From a virus, in the IMG/VR virus record IMGVR_UViG_3300020186_000025, positions 1 through 61,630 of that record: a stretch of DNA of 61,630 nt. One strand, written 5' to 3'. Below are positions 13,512 through 22,129 of this stretch, piece after piece; position 1 is the stretch's first letter, and each line of letters begins with the position of its first letter. The translations under genes and the position numbers were made by a program. The notes under the pieces were generated by a model, which was not told the origin of the DNA, did no database searches, and saw only the letters and a list, made by a program, of their open reading frames with translations.

Positions 13512-15884
13512 TCAGAATGGCTCCTTGATCAATTCGTCTGCACCATCAACTTCGGTTTCCCAGACTACTCTGCCATAGATCTTTTCCCAAGAATTTCGGC
13601 ATTTCTTGAGGTCTTTGAAATCATAGAAATACAGTCGTTTCTTCTTCCGCTCGTTCCGCCTTGCATCCTCGTTATAGACATCAACTGCGACACGCTTTTG
13701 AGTTCTCTCAATGTGAGGACAAACTCTTGTGAGGAATCTCCCAAGGGCTGTTTCATTTCCTCTTCTGCTGAACTTCCACTTTTCTGCGTAAGCTGTGAAG
13801 TCACTGATGATTGTGTCACAAGGAACAGCTTCTGTCCACTCAGCGTCGCTATCAACCAAACGACCATTCTGGAGTTTCCGAAACCACCATTCCTCATCCA
13901 CCGACATAGAAAGAAGCTTCTGCTCTTGGAGAGCATCAGTTTGCGGAACTTCACGAACTTGGAAACCTTCTAGATCGATGTTTTGTAAGTGGAAGAGCAG
14001 AGCCTCAAATCCACCAGACTCCATCTGTCTGACAATATCTCCAAAGTATTGTTTATTCTGTTTCGCGTTATCTGCTACTTCGAGAACGAAATATCTCCTC
14101 TCATCGCCCGAGGCACGAATAACGTGAGGATCGTTTGCAGCCATGATCAAGTGAACATAGTTGGGATAAGTTTCGACGTCGACGCCTTTCTGCTCAATCG
14201 GTATGCTATCTTCGGTGACCAGCATCTTGAGAACAGATTCGTGCTTCTTGTCGCCGGCGAAGAACGCTTCATCAGCAAACAAGCAGATTACATCACGAAG
14301 GTGAGCGTTGAAGTTACCAACGAGATGTGAGGGGTTGGCAACATGGAGATGATGTCTTCCAAAGAGTTTACCGAACAGAGTCGCCATCAACGACTTTCCT
14401 GTTCCTTTACCGCCTCTCATAACGAGTGCAACCTCTCCTGGAGAAGCTGGGACTTGAACAGCACGAGCCATCCATTTTATGAGATAAACGTAATATTCTT
14501 CAACTCCACTACAGACGTTATCATGAAGGTGATTGAGATACAACGAGCAGTCTCCAGGTTTCGGCTCAAAGCTGAAACCGCGCCATAGATTGTAGACACC
14601 TGGAAGATCACCCTGAGGCATGAACCTCATGTAATCGAACTGTCGTCTCATGCGATGGTTGATCCAGTATTTCCCAAGAGCGACTTGAATTGGCTTTCCC
14701 TCTTTATCGCTACCAACATCTACCATGATATTCGAATATCGATTACGAAGGTCTTCAAACGAAGAAATGGTCAACCGCGAACGGTTCATGATTTCGTCTT
14801 CAACTTCTTCGATGACTCGGCATTTCCCTCCAATGTTACCGATGATTGCATGGCGCTCATTCATCATTCGCAGATTTGGATCTTCTGCATGTTCTTTGGC
14901 ACGAGTCATCTGCCGAACAGCATACTTCTCAGGATTCTTGGACTCTAGGACACTCTCAGCAATACCCCAATCACGATCTGTGATTATAGCATACACGACT
15001 TCGTCCGGAACACCTGCTCGTAAAAGTTGACAGATACAATCGAACAGCCATGCCGATCTTGAGTTATCCCCCTCTTTCGGTTGGTCTGGGTGTCTCCCTT
15101 GGGCTACGATCACCTTGACACGATCTGGAACGTTCCACTCATCTAGTTCATTGAGATCTTGAACACGCTCCACGTTTCCTGGGACACTGACGCTCACACC
15201 ATATTCACCACCTTGATGGGAATCGATTTGAACGCCCTGTGCCTTCTTGAAATCTGAGATATCATATTCGTTTTTGTTGAATTCAAAACAGACCGCTAAC
15301 TCTTCGACACGGCCAGCTTTCTTTTTCTTCACATCAGGAATGTTGATTGTTCCTGGGAGTCGCATAATACGATCAATGTTATGACAGTGATCTCCACCAA
15401 AGACTTGCTCTAACCTCTTGTTGTAAAGTTCGAAGTCCTCACATTTCTTAACGTCGCCATCAACTATAATTTCTTTTGAAAGTCTCCAGAAGCCTTGATA
15501 TCCACCACCCGAGAATATGATCACAGTTGGTTTTGGAATTCCCTTTGGTATCTTGTCGGTGAGAAGCCCAAGAGCACGTTCCCGGCCTTCCTCGAGAGTC
15601 TCTCCTGGCTCTGGATCAATATCAATGTGAAGCCAACCGGCAGCTTTGATGTCTTCCTTGTGAGCCTTGGACTTCATGTCTTTTACGCATGGATTGACAT
15701 GGAAATAGATATTACGATTTCCGATGTATTTCACGAGCCACTTGCGACATTCATCGATTTCGTCGGACTTGAAGGTTCTTGTTTCGATTTTCTTACGATC
15801 AGTCTGAATCGCTGTCAGAACCCAAGGACCATCTTTACTCCATTTACTCAAGAAATCGATTGAGGCTTCGCTATTCCCCTGCAT
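13512..15884 (-). CDS. PrimPol-type primase fused to SF3 helicase
   Basis: Primes and unwinds DNA at the phage fork. The N-terminal third matches the archaeo-eukaryotic primase fold: HIDIDP (Asp88 and Asp90), SGGGYQGFW (about 126-133) and NIDRIMRLPGTIN (about 169-181). The C-terminal half is a D5-like superfamily 3 helicase (DUF5906 type): Walker A GGKGTGKS (491-498), Walker B ICLFADEAFF (about 533-542), and sensor HLIMAAND followed by GDERRYFVLEV. At 790 residues it is full length for the fusion. The start overlaps the upstream HTH gene by 14 bases. Confidence 0.88.
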   Translation of the reverse strand: MQGNSEASIDFLSKWSKDGPWVLTAIQTDRKKIETRTFKSDEIDECRKWLVKYIGNRNIYFHVNPCVKDMKSKAHKEDIKAAGWLHIDIDPEPGETLEEGRERALGLLTDKIPKGIPKPTVIIFSGGGYQGFWRLSKEIIVDGDVKKCEDFELYNKRLEQVFGGDHCHNIDRIMRLPGTINIPDVKKKKAGRVEELAVCFEFNKNEYDISDFKKAQGVQIDSHQGGEYGVSVSVPGNVERVQDLNELDEWNVPDRVKVIVAQGRHPDQPKEGDNSRSAWLFDCICQLLRAGVPDEVVYAIITDRDWGIAESVLESKNPEKYAVRQMTRAKEHAEDPNLRMMNERHAIIGNIGGKCRVIEEVEDEIMNRSRLTISSFEDLRNRYSNIMVDVGSDKEGKPIQVALGKYWINHRMRRQFDYMRFMPQGDLPGVYNLWRGFSFEPKPGDCSLYLNHLHDNVCSGVEEYYVYLIKWMARAVQVPASPGEVALVMRGGKGTGKSLMATLFGKLFGRHHLHVANPSHLVGNFNAHLRDVICLFADEAFFAGDKKHESVLKMLVTEDSIPIEQKGVDVETYPNYVHLIMAANDPHVIRASGDERRYFVLEVADNAKQNKQYFGDIVRQMESGGFEALLFHLQNIDLEGFQVREVPQTDALQEQKLLSMSVDEEWWFRKLQNGRLVDSDAEWTEAVPCDTIISDFTAYAEKWKFSRRGNETALGRFLTRVCPHIERTQKRVAVDVYNEDARRNERKKKRLYFYDFKDLKKCRNSWEKIYGRVVWETEVDGADELIKEPF

Positions 15885-16224
15885 AGTTGTCTTCCCAGAA
15901 CTTTACGAGATCAAAAGAAACTGGTGCAGTTCCAACTTCCATCTGATTGAGCCAATATCGAGTGATCCCGATCTGCTCAGCAATTTCACCCTGTGTCATA
16001 GAAGACCTACGACGACATAGCATAATCTTCTCGTTGACTTCCAGAGGTTCCACCTCACAGAAGTTCATTCCCTGATATTCTGACTGGTCACGCTCAACTT
16101 CGCCGTAGAAGTTACGAGTGATCCCGTTGACTCTCGCCATCTCGTCTTGAGACAGCCCTGACCTGCGTCGGCTGATCAACAAGGTCTCCCCCAACGTCAA
16201 CCTTTTGAGATCGATCTTATCCAC
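15871..16224 (-). CDS. Tandem double-HTH regulator, GTG start
   Basis: The 117-residue protein has two Cro/C1-type helix-turn-helix units. One is LGETLLISRRRSGLSQDEMARVNGI (first third); the other is EKIMLCRRRSSMTQGEIAEQIGI (second half). The upstream part of the ORF is a shadow of the nuclease gene, so the GTG at 16224 (VDKIDLKRLTLGE) is the likely start. Two HTHs in one chain would read a dyad-like DNA site as a monomer. It may be a repressor of the replication genes or an origin-binding factor. Confidence 0.7.
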   Translation of the reverse strand: MDKIDLKRLTLGETLLISRRRSGLSQDEMARVNGITRNFYGEVERDQSEYQGMNFCEVEPLEVNEKIMLCRRRSSMTQGEIAEQIGITRYWLNQMEVGTAPVSFDLVKFWEDNYAGE

Positions 16225-16613
16225 GTTACAAGTCTTTCTTTGTCTATGCCATTCATATGAAGAAGAGCATTCTCCCGCATTTCTGGTCTTGTCATTTTTT
16301 CGAAGTTTGACACGGCGAACATACCATCCCAGAAGAACCACTCTTGAGCGACTTGAGCACAAACGAGAACTGTGCCACCGAGTGCGGCTCTCTTTGCTAT
16401 AAAAATCTTCTGCGTTTGCAGCAAAGGGTGGGGAAATCTGACTGGCTGGTCGTCTGCTCGAACGGGCCATCTTCCCATATATTTGCACTCAATCCAGCCT
16501 CCAATATAATTCACGTCAAGTGTCCCAGACTTGACACGATTCTCAACTGGAAATGCCCCGAGGACTTTCAAAGCTTTAACCAGATTGGCTCTGGTCGTTT
16601 TATTCTCAGACAT
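16197..16613 (-). CDS. Putative endonuclease (VRR-NUC/resolvase-like)
   Basis: The start at 16613 (MSENKTTRANLVKALKVLG) lies 2 bases after the preceding stop, giving 138 residues. The core GTLDVNYIGGWIECKYMGRWP supplies the D-x(n)-ExK motif of PD-(D/E)xK nucleases. Q-x(n)-ALGGTVLVCAQV resembles the VRR-NUC and Holliday-resolvase-like fold. It probably acts on branched or flapped DNA, and sits beside the primase-helicase and dCTP deaminase. Confidence 0.6.
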   Translation of the reverse strand: MSENKTTRANLVKALKVLGAFPVENRVKSGTLDVNYIGGWIECKYMGRWPVRADDQPVRFPHPLLQTQKIFIAKRAALGGTVLVCAQVAQEWFFWDGMFAVSNFEKMTRPEMRENALLHMNGIDKERLVTWIRSISKG

Positions 16614-16614
16614 A

Positions 16615-17142
16615 TCAGGAACCCCCAACTTTACCCCGCCACGGTGCATTTGACAAGTCGGAATTGTAATGAATTGCAGCAACCGGTCCTCGTCGCTGGT
16701 CTTGATATTTTCCTTCGTAAGGTTGATCAGTCGGGAAATCCAACCTCTGGAAAACGATTTGAGCGATCGCCATTCCTTTTTCGATCCGCAGAGTTTCCCT
16801 TCCATGGTTGGTCAATTCAAGAGTCAGCCAGCCAGCCCATCCCGGCTCAATAATAGTGTTCTGCACGGCCAAGCCACGACGAGCCCAAGAGGACTTATCG
16901 GCCACCGAAGCGATGAGGTCGTTCGGCATCTTGAACCGTTCAATCGTAGAAGCCAGAATGAAATCACCAGGATTGAGAACACGATAGGAAAAGATTGAGT
17001 TGAGAGCGAACTCGACCCGAACATCGTAGCCTGCTGAACTGAGACCGAACGTCATCCCTTCATATTTTGTTCTCTCATGAAATGGAGAGATCAAATCATG
17101 CTCTTCGCAGTAACGGCGAATAGTTTGTGCGCTGAGAATCAT
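16615..17142 (-). CDS. dcd: dCTP deaminase / dUTPase-family enzyme
   Basis: Converts dCTP towards dUTP or dUMP, feeding thymidylate synthesis. It begins ILSAQTIRRYCEE, followed by LSSAGYDVRVE, FILASTIERFKMP and KSSWARRGLAVQNTIIEPGWAGWLTLELTNHG, then GKYQDQRRGPV: the standard Dcd trimer motifs with the SSxAR arginine and the LEL glutamate. A C-terminal extension of about 20 residues follows the usual end. It overlaps the upstream pyrophosphohydrolase gene by ATGA. Bifunctional deaminase/dUTPase activity cannot be excluded. Confidence 0.85.
   Translation of the reverse strand: MILSAQTIRRYCEEHDLISPFHERTKYEGMTFGLSSAGYDVRVEFALNSIFSYRVLNPGDFILASTIERFKMPNDLIASVADKSSWARRGLAVQNTIIEPGWAGWLTLELTNHGRETLRIEKGMAIAQIVFQRLDFPTDQPYEGKYQDQRRGPVAAIHYNSDLSNAPWRGKVGGS
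16628..16656 (-). promoter_or_regulatory. Possible TTGTCA-type promoter inside dcd
   Basis: Minus strand TTGTCA (16656-16651), 17-base spacer beginning AATGCACC, TAAAGT (16633-16628). It matches the recurring promoter family but lies in the last codons of the dCTP deaminase gene and would give the nuclease a leader of only about 7 nt. Confidence 0.45.
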
Positions 17143-17525
17143 TTTGTCTTTTTCCCCACATGCTGAAACGATCCGTCAGAAGCGATTTCCCAAGAGCGCT
17201 TCTTGTTGACTTCCAATTTCTTGGCGACAGCTTCCATGAGATCGCCGCCATTGATCTCACAGATTTGTAGCAGGAAGAAAGCGACATCGGCGCATTCTTC
17301 GATGATTTCTTCCTTTTCACCGGGTTTGTTGATCAGAGTCGAAATCAACTCAGCCATCTCTTTGTTTCCACGAACGGAAAGCGCAAGGGGCGAAGGATTC
17401 CCGAACATCACTTTCGCCCAATCCCAGACCTGCCCTTGAACAGAGCGAACAGGTTTGCCAGCCTCGCAGTCGCAGACTTTCTTCAATCCGCAGGCACAGC
17501 CGCCGCCTTGATCATACTTTGCCAT
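17139..17525 (-). CDS. MazG-like dNTP pyrophosphohydrolase
   Basis: Predicted to hydrolyse dNTPs to dNMP and pyrophosphate. The core VRGNKEMAELISTLIN...EKEEIIEECADVAFFLLQICEINGGDLMEAVAKKLEVNKKR carries the ExxE...ExxD metal-binding helices of all-alpha NTP pyrophosphatases (DUF550 type). An unusual Cys-rich N-terminus (CACGLKKVCDCEAG) may bind metal. Start at 17525 after GGAG. In a thymine-modifying phage such an enzyme could remove competing dTTP or dUTP; that part is inference. Confidence 0.75.
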   Translation of the reverse strand: MAKYDQGGGCACGLKKVCDCEAGKPVRSVQGQVWDWAKVMFGNPSPLALSVRGNKEMAELISTLINKPGEKEEIIEECADVAFFLLQICEINGGDLMEAVAKKLEVNKKRSWEIASDGSFQHVGKKTK

Positions 17526-17724
17526 GTTTTTCTTCTCCATGATTCTTCATGCAATGGAGGCTGAGACAGACCCCATTGTCGTCTACGACGGTTGGTCCGC
17601 ACCCCTCGCAGAGACAGCACCAGCCCTGTCCATCTTCGAGTTTGCTCCCATCGCCGAGACCCGCAAGGTCTTTGTAGTCCTCGGTGAAAATGTCCATAGA
17701 ACACTGTTGGCAGAAATCGGCCAT
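17512..17724 (-). CDS. Small Cys-rich zinc-binding protein (70 aa)
   Basis: The 70-residue product has MADFCQQCSMDIF, GWCCLCEGCG and CLSLHCMKNH, giving at least three Cys pairs, so one or two zinc sites are likely. Similar small Cys proteins of unknown role sit near polymerase genes in other phages. Start at 17724 (ATG) after AGGAG; a TTG one codon earlier is less likely. It overlaps the next gene by 14 bases. Confidence 0.6.
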   Translation of the reverse strand: MADFCQQCSMDIFTEDYKDLAGLGDGSKLEDGQGWCCLCEGCGPTVVDDNGVCLSLHCMKNHGEEKHGKV

Positions 17725-17748
17725 CAAAAGGCTCCTGAGTGTGAGATG

Positions 17749-19860
17749 TTAGACACTTACTGATTCTCCCCAGCTTGGACCACATTCGGTATCTACATTA
17801 AACGGCACCAGAGGAGTGCAGACCTCTAATATCGAATTCTTCATGATCTCTCCAACAACTTTGGCTTCTTCAACTGAGCCATAGCTTCCGTCAGTTTCGT
17901 CATGCACTTGAAGTTGAATGAAATGACCAGCCGCATCGATGTCGGTAACAGCTTTCTTCGCTTGATCTGCTGACGATCCTTGGATCACTCTGTTCAAGGC
18001 TTTGTGTGTCCAATCATAAGAGCCATCGTCGCGTGTCGGGAAATGAAGACGACGACCCATGATGGTTCTCACGAAACCGTTTGCTCCGGCCTTGTCACTC
18101 GCTTTCTGTGCAAGCTGGCGGACATATGGAACCTCAGCATCGAAGTTATCGATAATCGCTTGACCTTCTTCACCAGCCATTTCTTTGATGAATCCTTGCC
18201 CAGAAGAGGCTCGGGCTTTCCACGCGTCATGACGGTTATCGAAGAAATCGATTGCTTTGGTTCTTCCATATCCTGTTATGTGTGCCCAGCGAGTAGGCTT
18301 GCCAATGTCCAGGCAGAGTTTCTGCCCACCCTCGCCATAACATAAACCGAGGAAGATATTCTTTGAGTAGCCACGGTTCATCTTGTAAGAATTATCACCA
18401 TCTTTCTTCAATTTCAACCACTGATCAACAAGTTCATCAGTGTGGATGAGACGAGTCATCATTTCGTGGTTGTCTGTCTTCGGATTGTCGCGATATCTCT
18501 TCGCTGCTTCACGGGCTTTAGGAAGATCCATGACAGCGGCGAAGTGAGTTGTCCATCTTGGCTCTTGTTGGGAATAATCGTTTACTCCCCAAATCGCGCC
18601 TTCTTCTGGAATGAATATCTTGCGCCATTCCAAGATGAGTTGCGGGTCGTGAGGCTGGACGCGGTCAGGAGAATATTGCTGTTGGAGATTTGGATCTACA
18701 GCTGAGAGTCTTCCAAAACGAACTCCCTTTTGCTCACCCTTTTCATCTTCACGAGCGATCTGATTGAAGGTGCAGTGAATTCTTCCGTTGACCATATATT
18801 TCCACATGGAAGCTGCGAAAGTGGTCCTGATCTTATTGACCTTGCGAGCGTTGGAAATCGCCCTTGCCACAGGATGATTAAGACCGTCCAGCAAATCAGC
18901 ATCGATCTGCGGAGCACCAGTTGAAGTCCTTGCCAGTTTGACACCGATTGATTCGAGTGCCGGGGCGAGAGCATCTGGTTTCCACACGTTACCGACGTCA
19001 ATTTTGACGCCTGTCTCGTGCCTAATGAAAGTTAAGGCTTCTCCTTCTTCACGGAGAGCACGATCTTCAATCATTCTGAGTTTGTCTTGATCAATGCGAA
19101 CTCCACGTTGACGCATACGAACCAGAACTGGAAGAAGTCTAGACTCGAGATCAAACACTTGCCAAAGATCATCAGAGTCTAGTTTCTTCCTCATCTTCTC
19201 GTAGAGTTCCAACGGCGATTCCACATCTCTTGTCGCATAGTCACCGACGTATCTCGCCGGGAGACGCCACATTCCCGCGCCGGGATCAACTCCCATTGCC
19301 TGAGCAGCTTGAGTGAGAACCGCCTTGTTTTTGGATTCGACACCCCAACGCTTGCCGATATTCTCGAGGCTGTAGCTTTGATGAAGTTCGTAGATGATCG
19401 GGTCCGCAATCTGGACATCGCGGAATTTGCACTCCCGATTAAACTCAAACCCATCAGAATTCGCATAATCGATGTCGTAACTGAGATTCGCACCAACATA
19501 TTCTCCCTTATAGTCTTTGATGTTTCCCTTTAGATAGCGAAGGACTTCCTCGGTCGGAAGATTATCGCCGCCTTCGTGACGCATTGGAAGGTAGAAACTG
19601 TCAACAACCCTGCCGTCTTTTTCGAGTGCAATTCCCCATCCAGTTGTGAAGGCTCCTCTCCTTGGGCCAGGACCTAGGTCGCGAAGATGAACGTCTTTCG
19701 TTTCGCAATCAAATCCTATACGATCGATGCCAGCCCAAGAAGGAAGGTCAGAGATCGCTCTGGGTCGCCAGTCGCTTTCGGGCGTGAAGAATCCCATCTG
19801 CAACGGAGATTTTCCAGCGTTTCTGGCTTTCAGTTCTTGCTGTTTTGTCTGACGAGCCAT
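17749..19860 (-). CDS. Family A DNA polymerase with 3'-5' exonuclease
   Basis: Replicative polymerase of 703 residues. The exonuclease domain has FDCETKD (Asp51, Glu53), GANLSYDIDY (about 124-132) and YATRDVESP (about 208). The polymerase motifs are A = DYSQQEPR (428-435), B = RGYSKNIFLGLCYG (496-509) and C = QVHDE (651-655). No 5'-3' exonuclease domain. The position equivalent to E. coli Pol I Phe762 is Leu504, and the motif A position equivalent to Ile709 is Gln432. The stop of the upstream cupin-like gene is 2 bases before its ATG. Confidence 0.93.
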   Translation of the reverse strand: MARQTKQQELKARNAGKSPLQMGFFTPESDWRPRAISDLPSWAGIDRIGFDCETKDVHLRDLGPGPRRGAFTTGWGIALEKDGRVVDSFYLPMRHEGGDNLPTEEVLRYLKGNIKDYKGEYVGANLSYDIDYANSDGFEFNRECKFRDVQIADPIIYELHQSYSLENIGKRWGVESKNKAVLTQAAQAMGVDPGAGMWRLPARYVGDYATRDVESPLELYEKMRKKLDSDDLWQVFDLESRLLPVLVRMRQRGVRIDQDKLRMIEDRALREEGEALTFIRHETGVKIDVGNVWKPDALAPALESIGVKLARTSTGAPQIDADLLDGLNHPVARAISNARKVNKIRTTFAASMWKYMVNGRIHCTFNQIAREDEKGEQKGVRFGRLSAVDPNLQQQYSPDRVQPHDPQLILEWRKIFIPEEGAIWGVNDYSQQEPRWTTHFAAVMDLPKAREAAKRYRDNPKTDNHEMMTRLIHTDELVDQWLKLKKDGDNSYKMNRGYSKNIFLGLCYGEGGQKLCLDIGKPTRWAHITGYGRTKAIDFFDNRHDAWKARASSGQGFIKEMAGEEGQAIIDNFDAEVPYVRQLAQKASDKAGANGFVRTIMGRRLHFPTRDDGSYDWTHKALNRVIQGSSADQAKKAVTDIDAAGHFIQLQVHDETDGSYGSVEEAKVVGEIMKNSILEVCTPLVPFNVDTECGPSWGESVSV

Positions 19861-19862
19861 CC

Positions 19863-20411
19863 TTAATTCTCTTCACCACAGCCGCGTCCAGACTTGCCAG
19901 TATCTACAGGGTCGAGGAACTGGTCCCACGGTATCCAACCTTTTGGACAATGAAATCCCCAGACCCGAATTTTTGGCCCGGTGATGAACAGAGTCCAAGC
20001 CTCACCTTCTGGCAGTTTCAAAAGATGAGCATACTCCTTGCAACGCCATTTGAAATCACCAACAAAAATATGATTGATTCGGAAAAGGAGAGCGTTACCA
20101 AAATGTTCGGTGACATAGGTTTCACTCTCAATAAGAGGATGCTCGCTCCAGTTGATCAGCTGATGCTCTTCAATGCGTCCCTTGACACACAGAGACAAAG
20201 ACCACCATGGATGATCATGAGCAGCACGATCGTCATCATCATGCTGCATGTGATGCAGATAGATGTTGAAGAACTTGTTCCTCGGTATCACAAACCACCG
20301 ACGCATATAGGGATCGTCCTTATTCGGACCGATCAGGAAGTCGGGGTCACGCTTTGGAGGGACTTTGCTCCAAATCCAGCTGGCGAGAACTCGACCGATT
20401 ACGTTGCTCAT
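19863..20411 (-). CDS. Cupin-like phage protein
   Basis: The 182-residue protein contains RWFVIPRNKFFNIYLHHMQHDDDDRAAHDHPWWSLSLCVKG, with several His and Asp residues spaced as in a cupin metal site. A second beta-rich half follows (HIFVGDFKWRC...TLFITGPKIRVWGFHCPKGW). Related phage genes are often labelled cupin or 2OG-like and have no proven activity. It stands between a DNA methyltransferase and the polymerase, so a part in DNA modification is possible. Confidence 0.6.
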   Translation of the reverse strand: MSNVIGRVLASWIWSKVPPKRDPDFLIGPNKDDPYMRRWFVIPRNKFFNIYLHHMQHDDDDRAAHDHPWWSLSLCVKGRIEEHQLINWSEHPLIESETYVTEHFGNALLFRINHIFVGDFKWRCKEYAHLLKLPEGEAWTLFITGPKIRVWGFHCPKGWIPWDQFLDPVDTGKSGRGCGEEN

Positions 20412-20443
20412 ACTTCTCTCTCCTCTTCATACCCGAATTGGTG

Positions 20444-21001
20444 TCATGCTGTTAGCCATTGGGAAGCCATAGCTTTCGCAATTCCGACATATGTGCGCGA
20501 ACGATCCTTCCAACGATTCGGTCCAGGTGCCATCCTATGAACTCGTGCTTCGCGCCCGGTGACGTTATCAGTCGGCTGCAACAGCGGCAGTCCTTTCAGC
20601 CACAGACAGGTGGCCTTGGTTTCACCGTGACCGAACTGATGCGGTTGGATGATCTGATCGGGCTTTCGCCAATGGCTCGACATGATGCCAATCGGGTTTT
20701 CAATCGCAATGCGCGGGATGGGTGAATTTGCCAGCGCCATGAAGAAGGCGATGCTGGCCTGTTGCCGCCCATCTGCCCGCTTAGCCGGGAACCATCGCGC
20801 ACCACTGACACACAGATCGGTGCAAGGCGGGAATGCTATGAGCATGTCCCAACCGTTTTGAAGCACGTCCATCACATCGCCTTGGTAATGCGGGCCTGGA
20901 GTCTCGCTCGGCAGGAGATCGCACGATATGGCGTCAACACCCGAAGAAAGAAAGGTGTCTCTTACAATTCCAGAGAATTCGCAGGCGATGAGCACTCTCA
21001 T
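20444..21001 (-). CDS. Phage DNA cytosine methyltransferase-like protein
   Basis: The 185-residue protein opens MRVLIACEFSGIVRDTFLSSGVDAISCDLLPSE, a cofactor-binding start of the C5-methyltransferase type. It continues with DMLIAFPPCTDLCVSGARWF, which holds the catalytic Pro-Cys. RIAIENPIGIMSS matches the ENP motif, followed by GHGETKATCLWLKGLPLL. It is shorter than restriction-modification enzymes, as usual for this phage group, where activity may be absent. ATGA overlap with the upstream gene. Confidence 0.75.
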   Translation of the reverse strand: MRVLIACEFSGIVRDTFLSSGVDAISCDLLPSETPGPHYQGDVMDVLQNGWDMLIAFPPCTDLCVSGARWFPAKRADGRQQASIAFFMALANSPIPRIAIENPIGIMSSHWRKPDQIIQPHQFGHGETKATCLWLKGLPLLQPTDNVTGREARVHRMAPGPNRWKDRSRTYVGIAKAMASQWLTA

Positions 21002-21627
21002 GCTCCATCCTCTTCATCATACCCGAATGGATTCTCCATACCAGTGAGACCACTTACTTGTGACCCTGCGGTTGCGGTGGTGGTTTGCCCCTGCCCTATG
21101 GCATGGCCCGCGCCGCCACAGGGCGGGGCAAGGGCAGGGCTTGGCCCGGTGCTGGGTGCTGTAGGGGCCGGGGGCCGGGCTTGGCCCTTAGCGGCCCGCC
21201 CTGCATCGTCCAGAATAGTCTGCAGAACTGCCTTCGCTTGCAGAATACCGAAACGTTCATAGGAGAGAGACATCAAAGAACAGAACAACTGTTCAACAGG
21301 TTTCAGACTGGCTGATTCGTAAAAACGGTTGTTGAACATAACCACTCTCTCGTTTATCATACCTCGACGATAGTGTGTCATGTCAGTCGTCAGAATCTTG
21401 TCAACGTATGACATACCCTTGAGAAGGTCTTGAATACCATTCTTCTTCTGCCACCGAGAGACATACTTCGTGGCGTTGCCAGCAAGGTATCCCATGCCAA
21501 TGTCAGGAACCCAGTCCCAATGCTGATATTCAGCTTGATAGTGATCGCCTCCTTCTTGGGCTACGAAGGTTTCACTCCCCGAGTTCGTTGATTGGGTCCC
21601 AGTAGTCGGGGTTGGAAGACGTGCCAT
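20998..21627 (-). CDS. DUF3310 protein with disordered C-terminus
   Basis: The N-terminal half carries the DUF3310 pattern GGDHYQAEYQHWDWVPDIGMGYLAGNATKYVSRWQKKNGIQDLLKGMSYVDKI, sometimes called nucleotide kinase-like. The function is not proven. The last third is low-complexity Pro/Ala/Gly/Thr (RPPAPTAPSTGPSPALAPP...) encoded by a very GC-rich patch (about 21060-21200) that contrasts with the rest of the gene. GAGAT precedes the ATG. The gene overlaps the HD gene by 56 bases. Confidence 0.75.
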   Translation of the reverse strand: MARLPTPTTGTQSTNSGSETFVAQEGGDHYQAEYQHWDWVPDIGMGYLAGNATKYVSRWQKKNGIQDLLKGMSYVDKILTTDMTHYRRGMINERVVMFNNRFYESASLKPVEQLFCSLMSLSYERFGILQAKAVLQTILDDAGRAAKGQARPPAPTAPSTGPSPALAPPCGGAGHAIGQGQTTTATAGSQVSGLTGMENPFGYDEEDGA

Positions 21628-22129
21628 TGATTATCTCCTTCATGAATTTATAGGCTCGCACAGTCATCGCTTCTTTGGCTTCCTTCGAAAACCAGAGTTC
21701 AACTCGGCGTTGCATCTTTTTCATGTTGCGATTTCCAAGGCTCTCTTGATCCAAGATCCAGAGATAGAATTCACATATGTCGAGGCTACCGAGCCAACGC
21801 TGGTCTTCTCTCGAGAGCGTTTCCCAGAAATCTGTTCCTTTAAGAATCCTGTCCGATGCGTCGCTATATGCTTTCTTGTCAAGGACAACGAAAGCTGGAC
21901 GAGGTGTGTCGCCCAGAAGACGTTCTGGAAGATCATGGGCAATGATAGCCCAAAGGAGAGCGGCAGGAGCATCTGGATGAAGAACTCTCAGAAGACACAA
22001 CATGCCGAAAGAGTGTTGACCGACGTCATACTCACCGATGATCTTCTGCGCGTGGACGCGGCGAACCGCCGCGCCCTCTCGTGCAAATTTCACCCGAGCA
22101 ACGTCCCCTTTGAGGACGTAATCCATCAT
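21572..22129 (-). CDS. HD-domain hydrolase, 5'-deoxynucleotidase-like
   Basis: The upstream part of the ORF is a shadow. The start at 22129 (MMDYVLKGDVARV) shares ATGA with the TS-family gene, giving 185 residues. The HD signature has DVGQHSFGMLCLL (His39), then IIAHDLPERLLGDTPRP (His65-Asp66, Asp74). This resembles YfbR-type 5'-nucleotidases, which dephosphorylate dNMPs. Coupling to the TS-family gene suggests action on thymidine-type nucleotides, perhaps clearing an unwanted one. Confidence 0.75.
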   Translation of the reverse strand: MMDYVLKGDVARVKFAREGAAVRRVHAQKIIGEYDVGQHSFGMLCLLRVLHPDAPAALLWAIIAHDLPERLLGDTPRPAFVVLDKKAYSDASDRILKGTDFWETLSREDQRWLGSLDICEFYLWILDQESLGNRNMKKMQRRVELWFSKEAKEAMTVRAYKFMKEIINGTSSNPDYWDPINELGE

